A DNA stretch of 64,000 nucleotides from PFJX01 sp031426735 (GCA_031426735.1 JASJPK010000107.1:1-64000); one strand, 5' to 3'; counted from the stretch's first letter, positions 17,779-26,885 are shown. A program made the numbers and translations. The notes: generated from the letters alone by a model not told the origin.

Positions 17779-18044
17779 TACCGCTTCAGGCCACGGAATT
17801 CCGGTAGCCCATGCGGCCGTGGCAAGTGGTTCGAAGCATGCCGCCGCACCGGCAAGCCCGCTGCAACCCGCATGACTACACCCCCTCTTCGTTCACGCAG
17901 CAGGGCGGAGGTGAAGGCTATTTCAGAGTCCATTTCAGTTTCCTTTACTCGGCTAAATCAATTCTCGATTGGCGCTCGGGGTGATCGGCCCTACGGTTCC
18001 GGCAGTAGCGTCCAACGTAAATAATCGACAACACCGGAGTGAGT

Positions 18045-19391
18045 ATGTATTGCCTGGATAAGCGACTGATCTACCTCAAACCCGGGCCATACCCCGATGT
18101 TTTTCAGCCGCACGACGCTTTCAGCGACTGGCATATCGAGACCACCCACACAGTCGAGCAGGCCATCGCCCGGATGGGACAGGATGGAGTCGGTGTGGGG
18201 GTGGTGCAATTCGATGGCGAGTCCATCGGCCTGGCCAACGAATTGGTGCAGGCACTGCATCTGCGCAAGTTGGACAAGCTGGAATGGATCGCCGTGCTTG
18301 ATCCGGAAATCAGCAAGCTGGATGAGGTAAGGCAACTCATACGACATAATTTTTACGACTATCACACGCTGCCGATCAGCCCGCAGCGCCTGTCATTCAC
18401 GCTGGGCCACGCCCTGGGCATGGCGATACTGGATAGCAAGGTCGAGCAGACGGCAGAGACCTCGGACAATCCGATGCTGGCGGAAAGCCCGGCGATGCTG
18501 CGGCTGTTCCGCGACATTCGAAAAATGGCGGCTACGGATGCCCCTGTGCTCATCACTGGCGAAAGCGGCACCGGCAAGGAACTCTCTGCGAAGGCCATCC
18601 ACGAGAATTCCTTGCTCGCCGAGGGGCCCTTCATCGTCGTCAATTGCGGCGCGATTCCGGCCGGCCTCATCCAGTCCGAATTGTTCGGCCATGAGAAGGG
18701 GGCCTTCACCGGTGCGCACGACCGCCACATCGGTCGCTTCGAGCGAGCCAACCGCGGCACGCTGTTTCTCGACGAGATCGCCGAGTTGCCGCTCGACATG
18801 CAGGTCAACCTGCTGCGCGCGCTACAGGAAAAGGTCATCCAGCGCGTCGGTGGGCGGGAGGATGTCCGCGTCGATGTGCGCATCATCGCGGCAACCAACG
18901 TGGCGCTCGAAAAGGCCGTCGCCGAGGGCCGTTTTCGCCAGGATCTTTACTACCGCCTCAATGTTCTCAACCTGCATTTGCCGCCATTGCGGGAGCGGGA
19001 CAGCGATGCGGAACTCATCGCGCGCGCCTTGCTCGACCGGTTTGCCCGCGAACAGAACAAGAAGGTCATCGGCTTCAGCCAGTTGGCGTTGCGTCTGCTG
19101 CGGACCTATCACTGGCCCGGGAATGTGCGCGAACTGATCAACCGGGTTCGTCGCGCCGTGGTCATGTGCGACCGCAGATATATCACCCCCGCCGACCTCG
19201 GCCTGGACCAGGAGGAGCGGGGGGGTAAGTCGATGGATGCCGTGCGCGAGGAAGTTGAACGCAAGGTTATTTTGCAAAGCCTGCAAACCGCCCGCTACAA
19301 CATTTCCGTGGCATCGCGGATGCTCGACGTATCGCGTCCCAAGCTGTACAGGCTGATGCAGAAGTACGGCATTTCTCCGGATGGCAGGTAG
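18045..19391 (+). CDS. Sigma-54-dependent transcriptional activator, VpsR-like
   Basis: 448 residues. I take the ATG at 18045 because GGAG lies 5 bases upstream; a GTG at 18039 overlaps that site. The N-terminal domain (about 1-135) is a divergent receiver resembling VpsR, the matrix-gene activator of Vibrio cholerae. The usual phosphoacceptor position seems to be occupied by Gln in GVVQFDGE. The AAA+ domain has Walker A GESGTGKE (about 172-179), a complete GAFTGA loop for sigma-54 contact, and LFLDEIAELP as Walker B. A Fis-type helix-turn-helix ends the protein. A near-consensus sigma-54 promoter precedes the PEP-CTERM gene at 23594, a plausible target. prsT follows 76 bp downstream. Confidence 0.88.
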   Translation: MYCLDKRLIYLKPGPYPDVFQPHDAFSDWHIETTHTVEQAIARMGQDGVGVGVVQFDGESIGLANELVQALHLRKLDKLEWIAVLDPEISKLDEVRQLIRHNFYDYHTLPISPQRLSFTLGHALGMAILDSKVEQTAETSDNPMLAESPAMLRLFRDIRKMAATDAPVLITGESGTGKELSAKAIHENSLLAEGPFIVVNCGAIPAGLIQSELFGHEKGAFTGAHDRHIGRFERANRGTLFLDEIAELPLDMQVNLLRALQEKVIQRVGGREDVRVDVRIIAATNVALEKAVAEGRFRQDLYYRLNVLNLHLPPLRERDSDAELIARALLDRFAREQNKKVIGFSQLALRLLRTYHWPGNVRELINRVRRAVVMCDRRYITPADLGLDQEERGGKSMDAVREEVERKVILQSLQTARYNISVASRMLDVSRPKLYRLMQKYGISPDGR

Positions 19392-19467
19392 CGTCCGCTG
19401 CCCCGGAATCAATCCAGATTGCTCCCGACACTTCGCGAATTCTTCGCCCCTCTTGAAAGGTGATTTC

Positions 19468-22260
19468 ATGACTAGCACCGCCTGCCTGCGCTCTGCTGTA
19501 CTCGCTCTCGCGTTCACCTTGCCGCTGGCTGGGTGTTGGGACAAAAACCCGGCAAGCCATATTCAGGAAGCCAGGCTGGCCATACAGAAATCCGACTTCA
19601 AAACCGCCATCATCGAACTGAAAAGTGCATTGCAGATCGCGTCCGACAATGCCGAGGCGCGTCTCTTGCTGGGGCAGACGTTCCATTCGGTCGGCCAGTG
19701 GGCGAACAGTGAAAAGGAACTCCGCAAGGCCCTGGAGTTGGGAATGCAGGCCGATCGGGTGCTGCCTTTGCTGGCAAGGACGCTGGTCGAGATGGGCAAA
19801 AACCAGGAAGCGGTGGACTTGGCGATTCCTCAGGCCGGACTCACCGCCGATGCCCTGGCTTCGCTGCAGGCCGAGAAAGCCAGCGCGCTCATGGCCCTGA
19901 ACAAGTCGGCCGAAGCGGAGGCGGCCATTGCTCGGGGCGAAAAAACATTGGCCCTGATCGATGCCAATGCATTCTCCAATGACTTGCAGTTGGCCAAGGC
20001 GCGACTCGCAATGTTCAGGAATCAGCCGCCCCAGGCCGCGGCCTTGCTGGACGTGGCGTTGCAGCGAGATCCGAAGTTCATCCCGGCGCTCTACCTGCAA
20101 GCCCAACTGCAACTTGCCGAGCGCAAGACGCAGGAAACGCTGAAGACCTACGAAAGGATCATCGCCGCCAAGCCGAACGAAGTTCTCGCCCACCTGGGCA
20201 TCGTGGAACTCAAGTTGCAGAACAATGAACTTGCCGCAGCGGAAAAATCACTTCTGGCCGCCGAGAAGATCGACGCCAACTCGCTCCTGGTCAAATACGC
20301 CCGCGCCAAGTTGTCCATGCTCAAGGGCGACTTGAAGAGATCCAACGAGGTTCTGCAACAGGTTCTCCGTGTCCTGCCGAACCATTTGCCCGCACTCATG
20401 CTGGACGCGGTAGTGAGCTTTGGCCTTGGCAATTACGAACGGAGTCTGAGCAGCGCGCAAAAGGTTCTCGGCCGTGCGCCGGGACATCCTTATGCGACCA
20501 AGCTCGTCGCCGCCAATGAATTGCGTCGCGGCAATGCCAAGGTTGCGTTGGATCTGTTGCAACCTTTGTCCCAGGCCAATCCGCAGGAAGTCGAATTGCT
20601 CTCGATGTTGGGCGAGGCATACCTGCAGACCAAACAGTACGACAAGGCCATGGCTTCACTGGATCGCGCGGTAGTTCTGCAACCGGAGAATGCGAAGATC
20701 AAGCAAGACCTGGCGCGCGGTTACTACGAACAAGGTCGTACCGACCTGGCCTTGCAGCAACTGGAGCAAGTGACCAGTCAGCATCACAAAGTCGGCTCGG
20801 CGGATTTCTCTCTGATTTCGCTGTACATGGTCCGAAATGAATTCGACAAAGCTTTGCAGGCCATCGCCGCTGTGGAAAAGGAGTCGCCCGACAATCCTCT
20901 TGTTGGCAAGCTAAAAGGAATTGCCTTGTTGGGGAAAAACGATCGCGCCGGTGCAAGACGGGCGTTTGAACGATCCATCGCCTTGCGTCCAGACTATTTC
21001 CCGGCAGCGGCGAATCTGGCGCGCATGGACATAGCCGAGAACCGGCCGGATGCGGCACGCCAGCGCTTCGAATCGATTCTGAAGGCGGATGCAAAGAATA
21101 CCCAGGCCATGATGGCCTTGGCAGAGTTGGCCATTTCCAAGAAGGCGGAAAAGGAAGCGCTGGACTGGATGGAACGGGCTGCCAAAGTTGACCAGAAGGC
21201 GATTCCGCCGCGGGCCGGACTGGTGCGCTATCACTTGGCCAAGCACGCGCCGGAGCGGGCGCTGACTTTCGCGCGCGAAGCGGTCAGCGCCAATCCGGAC
21301 AGCCCGGAAGCACTCGGCCTGCTGGCTTCCGTCCAGATGCAGAGTGGGGACAAACCCAGCGCCCTGTCCAGTTATATCAAGCTGGCTGAAAAGGCGCCCA
21401 AGTCGGCAGAAGCCATGTATCAACTGGGCGCGGCACAGGCAGCATCCAAACGATTCGAGGCAGGACGCGCTTCCTTCGAGAAGGCGCTTGCACTCCAACC
21501 CGGACATGAGGCGGCGCTAGGCGCCTTGCTGGCGCTCGATGTGGCCGACAATAAGTTTGATACCGCTTTGCAACGCGCCCGTGCCTTTCAGGCCAGGAAT
21601 TCCAAGGCGCCCGCCGGTTTCGTGCGAGAGGGCGACATCCTGATCAAGCAAAAACAGTACGCCCAGGCTGCCAAAGCTTATGAGCAGGGGTTGAGCCGGA
21701 GTGGCGAACAGAATGTGCAACTCTTCGCCAAGATGCAAGCCGCCCTGGTTCGCGCCGGCAACAAAAAACTGGCCGACCAGAAACTGGTGGAATTGCTGTC
21801 GCGACATCCCAAGGACGTTCGCGTTCAAGCCTACGCCGCCGACTATTACCAAAGCGTCGGCAGCAATGCGGAAGCCCTGCGAATTTATGAAAACCTGCGG
21901 CAGTCGCAGCCCAATGCGACGCTGCTGAACAACATGGCGGTGCTGTATCAACGTATGCAGGATGCGCGCGCGCTGTCGGTCGCGGAACAGGCATTCAAAC
22001 TGGCACCGAACGATCCCACGATCATGGATACCCTGGGCTGGATCCTGCTGGCTCAGGGCGAGACGACCCGCTCGGTCGATCTGCTGAAACAGGCCGCGAG
22101 CAAATTGCCCAACTCTGCCGTGGTGCGCTATCACCTGGCTGCGGCACTGGCCAGGACAGGGCTCAAGGCTGAAGCCAAGCGGGAACTGGACGCTTCGCTC
22201 AAGTCGGGCAGCGGCTTCCCCGAGGCTGAAGCGGCACGCAAGCTTGCAGCAAGTTTGTAG
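19468..22260 (+). CDS. prsT: TPR-repeat lipoprotein PrsT of PEP-CTERM/exosortase systems
   Basis: 930 residues from the ATG at 19468, preceded by AAAGGTGA. The longer in-frame start at 19381 overlaps the previous gene and has no signal. A lipoprotein signal peptide ends in LPLAGC with the lipidated Cys23. The rest is a nearly continuous TPR solenoid, with repeats of about 34 residues such as LLGEAYLQTKQYDKAMASLDRAV. Length, lipobox and repeat pattern fit PrsT, which accompanies PrsK/PrsR in betaproteobacterial exopolysaccharide and PEP-CTERM loci. It is probably a periplasmic scaffold for matrix export. It likely shares a transcript with the upstream activator. Confidence 0.85.
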   Translation: MTSTACLRSAVLALAFTLPLAGCWDKNPASHIQEARLAIQKSDFKTAIIELKSALQIASDNAEARLLLGQTFHSVGQWANSEKELRKALELGMQADRVLPLLARTLVEMGKNQEAVDLAIPQAGLTADALASLQAEKASALMALNKSAEAEAAIARGEKTLALIDANAFSNDLQLAKARLAMFRNQPPQAAALLDVALQRDPKFIPALYLQAQLQLAERKTQETLKTYERIIAAKPNEVLAHLGIVELKLQNNELAAAEKSLLAAEKIDANSLLVKYARAKLSMLKGDLKRSNEVLQQVLRVLPNHLPALMLDAVVSFGLGNYERSLSSAQKVLGRAPGHPYATKLVAANELRRGNAKVALDLLQPLSQANPQEVELLSMLGEAYLQTKQYDKAMASLDRAVVLQPENAKIKQDLARGYYEQGRTDLALQQLEQVTSQHHKVGSADFSLISLYMVRNEFDKALQAIAAVEKESPDNPLVGKLKGIALLGKNDRAGARRAFERSIALRPDYFPAAANLARMDIAENRPDAARQRFESILKADAKNTQAMMALAELAISKKAEKEALDWMERAAKVDQKAIPPRAGLVRYHLAKHAPERALTFAREAVSANPDSPEALGLLASVQMQSGDKPSALSSYIKLAEKAPKSAEAMYQLGAAQAASKRFEAGRASFEKALALQPGHEAALGALLALDVADNKFDTALQRARAFQARNSKAPAGFVREGDILIKQKQYAQAAKAYEQGLSRSGEQNVQLFAKMQAALVRAGNKKLADQKLVELLSRHPKDVRVQAYAADYYQSVGSNAEALRIYENLRQSQPNATLLNNMAVLYQRMQDARALSVAEQAFKLAPNDPTIMDTLGWILLAQGETTRSVDLLKQAASKLPNSAVVRYHLAAALARTGLKAEAKRELDASLKSGSGFPEAEAARKLAASL

Positions 22261-22673
22261 CGATTCGATCCGGATGCAATGGCACTACGCTCCCGGATTC
22301 CGCTGCGCTGCATCCGGGTTACGGTTCCGATCGAACCAAATATGCCGCAGTTGGCATGAAGCGCAGGTGCGAATTCATTCGCACCATCCAGCTACGTTCG
22401 GCCAAGTTCGGTCCATCCAGATCCAAGGGAACTACCTTAATCGCAGCGGGCTGCATCGACTGAACCAACCTCCCCCTTTGGAAAAGGGCGATTGAGGGGG
22501 GGTGATGGCGGTGGCCACCCGGATGTCTCAGAAATCGCCCGCCAGTCCCCACTTTCAAAGAGGGCGTTGGCATCGCAACGCTTAAGGTGAGCTACGCCGG
22601 CAGTTCATCAAGTTGCGCGTATCAGCGATTTATTGTGGTAACGCGGGCAACCGATGCTGGAAATGAATACAAA
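22261..22673. other. Intergenic region with dispersed palindromes, no gene
   Basis: About 410 bases between the end of prsT and the terminator of the convergent PEP-CTERM gene. A hairpin with arms CCGGATGCA (22270-22278) and TGCATCCGG (22309-22317) follows prsT and may act as its terminator. A C/G-run repeat lies at 22470-22502 and a degenerate copy at about 22539-22571. I see no protein-like reading frame. Confidence 0.6.
22470..22502. repeat. C/G-run repetitive element, third copy
   Basis: CTCCCCCTTTGGAAAAGGG followed by an ATTGAGGGGGGG stretch. It matches the elements at 9124-9155 and 9188-9221 apart from a few bases. The element is dispersed in this genome and always intergenic in this window. 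Confidence 0.6.
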
Positions 22674-22705
22674 CAAGCCCTGCCTGGCTAGCCAGGCAGG
22701 GCTTG
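22674..22705 (-). terminator. Intrinsic terminator of the PEP-CTERM gene
   Basis: A perfect 15-bp stem (CAAGCCCTGCCTGGC and its complement) with only TA between the arms. It starts 20 bases after the stop codon of the leftward gene, and the minus strand then reads TTGTTTGTATTC, a T-rich tail. Stem and tail fit a rho-independent terminator. Confidence 0.85.
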
Positions 22706-22724
22706 CAATTCGTCAACCGGATGC

Positions 22725-23594
22725 TCAGACCTTGCGGCGACGCAGTGCGGCACCCATGCCCAGCAGGCCCAGACCCAGCAGTCCCAGGGTGGCAGGCTCG
22801 GGTACGGTCGCCAGGGTCGCGTCGGTGTCGCTACGAACATGACCGGGGGCAAGACCAGCTCCGCCCAGAATGTCGGCGGAACCGATCACTTTGGTTTTGC
22901 TGTCTCCAGCACAGGCGAAGCCGATGATGCAAGGCACGCTCTGGTCGGCAAATACGTAGCCGGTGTTGTCCTCGACGAAGCCCAACGCAAAGTTGACGGT
23001 GGCTACTTTGGTTGCCGCACCCAATAACGAGGCGCCGCCAATGTCGTCCGAACCGATGGAGAACCATTCATCGTCCGCATCGACGATGCCTAGTGTCGCC
23101 CAGACGTCGCCGCTATCCGAATCGGTCGCTGCAGCAAGGCAACCGGCGACACTGGTGCAACTGGCCACGAGATTAAGGTCGTCGCCCGAGTCGTCGAACA
23201 GCGCGATCATCGCGCCGGCGCCGTATGTGGCGGTAAAGCTTGCGGTCGGACCAAAACCGATTCTGTAGGTGGTGCCGAACAACAGCACCTTGCTGGTCAC
23301 CTCGATCTCGGTGTAGCCGGTCAGTTCAGTCGGGTCATAGGCGGACCCCGGCGGGATGGAAGCGATATTGGCAAAATCCAGGATGGCCTCCAGCTTATCG
23401 CCGATGTCCAGTTTGCCGATTGCGCAGGTGGGGCAGGCTACGGAGGGACCAGCATCGAGGGTCAGATGATCGATGTCGTCGTCCTCGATCAATGTGTTCG
23501 AGAACAACGTAATGGCGGCATTGGCTGCGCTGCTGCCAAGCGCCAGGGTCAAGCCGATGGCGACAAACAGGGGCTTCAGTTTCGCGTGTTTCAT
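22725..23594 (-). CDS. PEP-CTERM sorting-signal protein
   Basis: 289 residues. A signal peptide (about 1-26, ending ANA) and a C-terminal sorting signal, VPEPATLGLLGLGLLGMGA plus the basic LRRRKV tail, define a PEP-CTERM protein. Such proteins are exported, then cleaved at the C-terminus by an exosortase (EpsH/XrtA family) and released or anchored in the extracellular matrix. The body is acidic, rich in Asp, Gly, Ala and Thr, and contains several cysteines (CPTC, CTSVAGC, CIIGFAC) that could form disulfides. The body's function is unknown. Start: GAGGTGA lies 7 bases before the ATG. A sigma-54 promoter-like element lies upstream at 23680-23695. The exosortase must be elsewhere. Confidence 0.9.
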   Translation of the reverse strand: MKHAKLKPLFVAIGLTLALGSSAANAAITLFSNTLIEDDDIDHLTLDAGPSVACPTCAIGKLDIGDKLEAILDFANIASIPPGSAYDPTELTGYTEIEVTSKVLLFGTTYRIGFGPTASFTATYGAGAMIALFDDSGDDLNLVASCTSVAGCLAAATDSDSGDVWATLGIVDADDEWFSIGSDDIGGASLLGAATKVATVNFALGFVEDNTGYVFADQSVPCIIGFACAGDSKTKVIGSADILGGAGLAPGHVRSDTDATLATVPEPATLGLLGLGLLGMGAALRRRKV

Positions 23595-23679
23595 GTTGAT
23601 TCACCTCTAATAAAAATTGATAACGTGGGTTGAAACTTTTGCTGTCGGGCGCATGAGTTTTACCAGACAGACATGACAA

Positions 23680-23695
23680 AGCAGCATTCGTGCCA
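23680..23695 (-). promoter_or_regulatory. Sigma-54 (-24/-12) promoter for the PEP-CTERM gene
   Basis: On the minus strand the site reads TGGCACGAATGCTGCT, which differs from the TGGCACG-N4-TTGCW consensus at one base. Transcription should start near 23670, giving a leader of about 75 bases. Sigma-54 control through the PrsK/PrsR pair is known for PEP-CTERM genes in related bacteria. The VpsR-like activator at 18045 is the local candidate. Confidence 0.8.
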
Positions 23696-24051
23696 ACCCC
23701 TGTTATTCGCGCTTAACTGTTTGATTATTAATGTTAAACAGGATTGCTATGCATTGTTCTCGGGGCGCGATCCGGTTTCAAAACTGTAACGCGGCTGGAC
23801 GTGCCTGATAGAAAGCCCGTTAATCGCTGCGGTGCCATAAAGGAAGGGCTGCATGAAGCCGCTACCGTAGCGGCAAGCGGTTACGCTGGATTGCTGCTCA
23901 AGATGCGCCAGGCGGCGCGGCATTCCGGGTAACCGAAATTCTTGCTTGAAGCTTGAAATACAGCTCGATCGAGCTGTCGTGCTGGCTGTCGTTCACCGCG
24001 TCTTCATCGGCGCACGCCGTGATCAAGCTCAATAGTTAAGCTGAAATTCAG
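23696..24051. other. Intergenic region between PEP-CTERM promoter and P-loop gene
   Basis: No convincing gene. A short open frame at 23744-23932 on the plus strand has no binding site and no family features. The segment near 23700-23760 is AT-rich and could hold activator sites for the sigma-54 promoter. A perfect 16-bp palindrome, CAGCTCGATCGAGCTG (23961-23976), lies about 75 bp beyond the end of the leftward operon and could be its terminator stem or a protein site. Confidence 0.5.
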
Positions 24052-24591
24052 TCACGTAGCCGAACGGTGTGCAAAAGATGAATGGATGATGGGGATGATG
24101 CCGTCCGCGGGTTCACCCGGTTCCGGGAAGGTGAGCATGGCTGACCAGTGCTTGATCAGTGTGCGATTCACGATCTCGCCAGCCTGACGCTCACGTGCTT
24201 CGACGCGGGCGATACAGATTTCGACAGGTACGCAGAAACACACGAAGATCACCCGATGCGTCGGGCTGAGTTTGTTGTAGACCGCGCGTCTTTTCCTGGC
24301 GGAGATATTGGCCTGGTCCCAGATGAATGAGGTTTTGCTGGCAATCAACTCACTCAGGCGTTGCTTGAGCAAAAATTTGGCTTGCGCGTTGAATTGGCGG
24401 AAGGCTTCGGCGAAGCTGAGTTGCTTCTCTGCTGCATAGGCTTCGACGAATGCGTCAGTCGATGCAATCGGTAGGCGTTCCGGGTGCGCCGCCGCCCAGG
24501 TGCTTTTGCCGCTACCGGGCAGGCCGACCAGAACATAGGCGGTGGGTTTGTTCGGCGCTGGTCCGATTCGGGCTGAACTGGCGGTATTCAT
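24052..24591 (-). CDS. P-loop nucleotide kinase-like protein, last gene of the glycosyltransferase operon
   Basis: 179 residues. Walker A GLPGSGKST (about 23-31) is followed by a STDAF strand, the helical middle typical of small AAA/zeta-toxin or polynucleotide-kinase-like P-loop kinases, and a FIWDQANIS segment. This is the fold that phosphorylates nucleic acids, nucleotides or sugars. The start overlaps the oxidoreductase stop by 4 bp (ATGA), so the genes are coupled. The substrate is unknown. An antitoxin partner is not obvious, which argues against a zeta-type toxin. Confidence 0.72.
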   Translation of the reverse strand: MNTASSARIGPAPNKPTAYVLVGLPGSGKSTWAAAHPERLPIASTDAFVEAYAAEKQLSFAEAFRQFNAQAKFLLKQRLSELIASKTSFIWDQANISARKRRAVYNKLSPTHRVIFVCFCVPVEICIARVEARERQAGEIVNRTLIKHWSAMLTFPEPGEPADGIIPIIHSSFAHRSAT

Positions 24592-26009
24592 AAACCCACT
24601 GCATGCCCGAACAGATTGCCGGGATCGTGCTTGATGCGTTCGGATGCGAGCGCATCCCAGTGTGGCGCGAAGTGTTTTTTCCAGTCCTTGCGGCTTTGTT
24701 TGACGGCGCTGATCGGATAAAGACGGCCGCCCATGGCGCGGTTTTGTTCATGAAACTGGCGGTTTTGCTGCATCGCGTTCATCACCAGACCGGGATGTGG
24801 CGGTACGGTGCGAAGAACGTCGAAACCGTAGAACAACGCATCGTCCGGCATCGGCGGCAATTGGCGGGTCAGCTTCGCGCGCCGCATGGGATAAAACAGG
24901 ATGGGTGAGCCGGGCAGGGTGCGTACCGGGTCGAGTGTGGCGATGACTTGCTCGGCCAGGCTGTCGATGCGTGCATCCGGCACGATCAGGTCCAGCCAGG
25001 GGTGCGGATAGGCGCCAAAGCCGGCGGCATCCAGCGCGGCGACGGCCTGGACGACGAGGTCGGCATAGCCGAAGAAGGTGCGGTCGTGCACGACTTCTTC
25101 TCCCTTCCGATGCTGCAAACCTTGATAGGGGTCGGCGGGCAATTCTTCGGGACGGGAATAGAACGAGGTGGCTTCGATGAAATAGGCGAAAGCGCCGCGT
25201 ATCGCTTCGCAGTGGCCGCGCAGATGGGTGAAACGCTCGGCATGAATGAGCAAGCGCAGATCGTGCAGCATGGTGTGCAGATCGGGATAGTGCAGTCGAT
25301 GCGTGCGGGCCTGTTGCTTGGCCGGTTGCAGGCGCAGCGTGGCGCGAACGATGATGCCGCACAGTCCAAGTCCGCCCAGGACGGCATCGAACAGGCTGCG
25401 GTTTTCGGTTTCCGAGCAGGTGATCAATTCGCCTTTGCCGGTGACGACCTGTAGCTCTATGGCATGGTCGATCTGCCCGCCATAAAGGTAAGTCGTGCCG
25501 CCGAAGCCGCCGACGGAAAGCGTGCCGCCGACCGTAGTGCCGAGAAAGTCGGTCAGCACAACCGGCGCGAGTCCGTGTTCCAGGCTGGCCAGCAACAGTT
25601 TGCGCCAAGTGATGCCGGCATCGACGATGGCGTGCTCGGGGGTAATGGCGTGGATGCGGTCAAGCGTGCTCATGTCGATGACGATGCCCGCTTCCGCCTG
25701 GCTTTGGCCGAAGGTGTTGAAGGCATTGCCGCGGCAGGCGATGCGAATGCCGTGCCGGTAAGCGTAAGTCATGATCTTGACGACATCTGCGACCGAACCG
25801 GGGCGCAGCACGGCGAGTGGCAGGCAATGCACGATATGGCCGTAATCGTCGGCCACCGCCTCAAGCGCGGCGGCTTCGGTGCTCAGTGTGCCGTCCAGAT
25901 CTTGCGGCATCGATGCAATGGGGTTCGGCGTGGACATGGCCGACCAGACGCCCTGCTCGGGGTCGAAGCGGATGGCGGATTTCGTGCTGGGTGGTGGAGA
26001 TGTAGTCAT
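24588..26009 (-). CDS. FAD-dependent oxidoreductase (PCMH/berberine-bridge or cytokinin-dehydrogenase-like)
   Basis: 473 residues from the ATG at 26009; an in-frame TTG at 26045 gives 12 more residues but has no binding site. The N-terminal half is a PCMH-type FAD domain: LAVLRPGSVADVVKIM, then RIACRGNAFNTFGQS, and the pyrophosphate-binding GTTVGGTLSVGGFGG. No His or Cys for covalent flavin attachment is obvious at the usual RGxGHS site, where the sequence reads RGNAFN. The C-terminal half resembles the substrate-binding domain of cytokinin dehydrogenases, with the end motif DPGNLF. The substrate is unknown. It is the fourth gene of the operon, placed between an uncharacterised protein and a P-loop kinase-like protein. 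Confidence 0.82.
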   Translation of the reverse strand: MTTSPPPSTKSAIRFDPEQGVWSAMSTPNPIASMPQDLDGTLSTEAAALEAVADDYGHIVHCLPLAVLRPGSVADVVKIMTYAYRHGIRIACRGNAFNTFGQSQAEAGIVIDMSTLDRIHAITPEHAIVDAGITWRKLLLASLEHGLAPVVLTDFLGTTVGGTLSVGGFGGTTYLYGGQIDHAIELQVVTGKGELITCSETENRSLFDAVLGGLGLCGIIVRATLRLQPAKQQARTHRLHYPDLHTMLHDLRLLIHAERFTHLRGHCEAIRGAFAYFIEATSFYSRPEELPADPYQGLQHRKGEEVVHDRTFFGYADLVVQAVAALDAAGFGAYPHPWLDLIVPDARIDSLAEQVIATLDPVRTLPGSPILFYPMRRAKLTRQLPPMPDDALFYGFDVLRTVPPHPGLVMNAMQQNRQFHEQNRAMGGRLYPISAVKQSRKDWKKHFAPHWDALASERIKHDPGNLFGHAVGL

Positions 26010-26045
26010 GGCGGCGAGTAGCTGTTGCGCGGAGGCTTGCTGCAA

Positions 26046-26885
26046 TCAGTCGGCGGCGGGCGCCGGGGTGACGCGTCTTTGCACGCCATGGTACACCATC
26101 AAAAAGGGCGTTCCCGATCGGTCCAGCCCGCCGGCCAGATGGCCCAGGCGCGAATTTGCATGGACCTGCAGCAGGTCTTGCAGGGGTTGAGCGATGCCGA
26201 GTCGGTTGCCCAGATTGAGCAATTCGGGGCGGATGTCCGACAGCGTCATGCTGGTCGAATAGAACTTGATGTCGAAGGAGACGCGCGCATTGCCGTGTTC
26301 GCGCGCCTCCATGTAATCGAGTGGGCGATTCGCCCAATCGCGCGCGCAAATCGCGAATGCCGCTTCTACCACTTGCAGCGCCGGGCTGAGCGTTCCCAGC
26401 AGTTCGAGGCTGCGGCGGCGCATGCCGCGACGCGACAGCAGCGGGTACGCGCGATATTCGGTCAGCACCGGGCGTCCGCTTCCGGCGATGCTCCACTTGA
26501 AGCCGAGAAACAGAATCTGCGAGTCGTTTGCGCTGAGCAGTTGTTTGGCCGTCAGCGCCATCTGGCTGGAAAAATCGAGATAGGCCTTGTAGCGCCTGGT
26601 CTCCCCGTCGCATTCGAAACCGAAACCGACATACCCGGTCTGACCCAGCGCCTGCCGGTAATGCGCCATCAGTTCCGCCGGTATGCCCAGGCGGGCGCTG
26701 AAATCCAGCAAAGCCGCATCGGGCTCCGCACCCAACTGGCGTTTGTTGAAGCCGAACAGTCCGCGATCCGCGCTGAGTTGGCCCTGGCTGAGTTTGAAAG
26801 AAGGTTCCGCCGTATGCACGATGGCATGTTCGCGGAACCAGTCGAGGATGGGCGCGGCGAGTCCGCAATGGGGCTCAACATTCAT
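26046..26885 (-). CDS. Protein of unknown family in the glycosyltransferase operon
   Basis: 279 residues from the ATG at 26885, which overlaps the upstream stop in an ATGA. An upstream in-frame ATG at 26975 lies inside the previous gene. No signal peptide or membrane helix is visible, so it is probably cytoplasmic. Visible features are GYVGFGFECDGETRRYKAYL in the middle, then GFKWSIAGSG, and a C-terminal RLGHLAGGLDRSGTPF with VYHGV. These look like conserved core strands of an enzyme rather than a structural protein, but I do not recognise the family and assign no reaction. Its operon position ties it to the oxidoreductase and the phosphotransferase-like protein. Confidence 0.7.
   Translation of the reverse strand: MNVEPHCGLAAPILDWFREHAIVHTAEPSFKLSQGQLSADRGLFGFNKRQLGAEPDAALLDFSARLGIPAELMAHYRQALGQTGYVGFGFECDGETRRYKAYLDFSSQMALTAKQLLSANDSQILFLGFKWSIAGSGRPVLTEYRAYPLLSRRGMRRRSLELLGTLSPALQVVEAAFAICARDWANRPLDYMEAREHGNARVSFDIKFYSTSMTLSDIRPELLNLGNRLGIAQPLQDLLQVHANSRLGHLAGGLDRSGTPFLMVYHGVQRRVTPAPAAD

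Noticed and set aside
24052..24591. Zeta-type toxin of a toxin-antitoxin pair
   Set aside because: The P-loop would allow it, but no small antitoxin gene is adjacent and the gene is coupled to a biosynthetic-looking operon.
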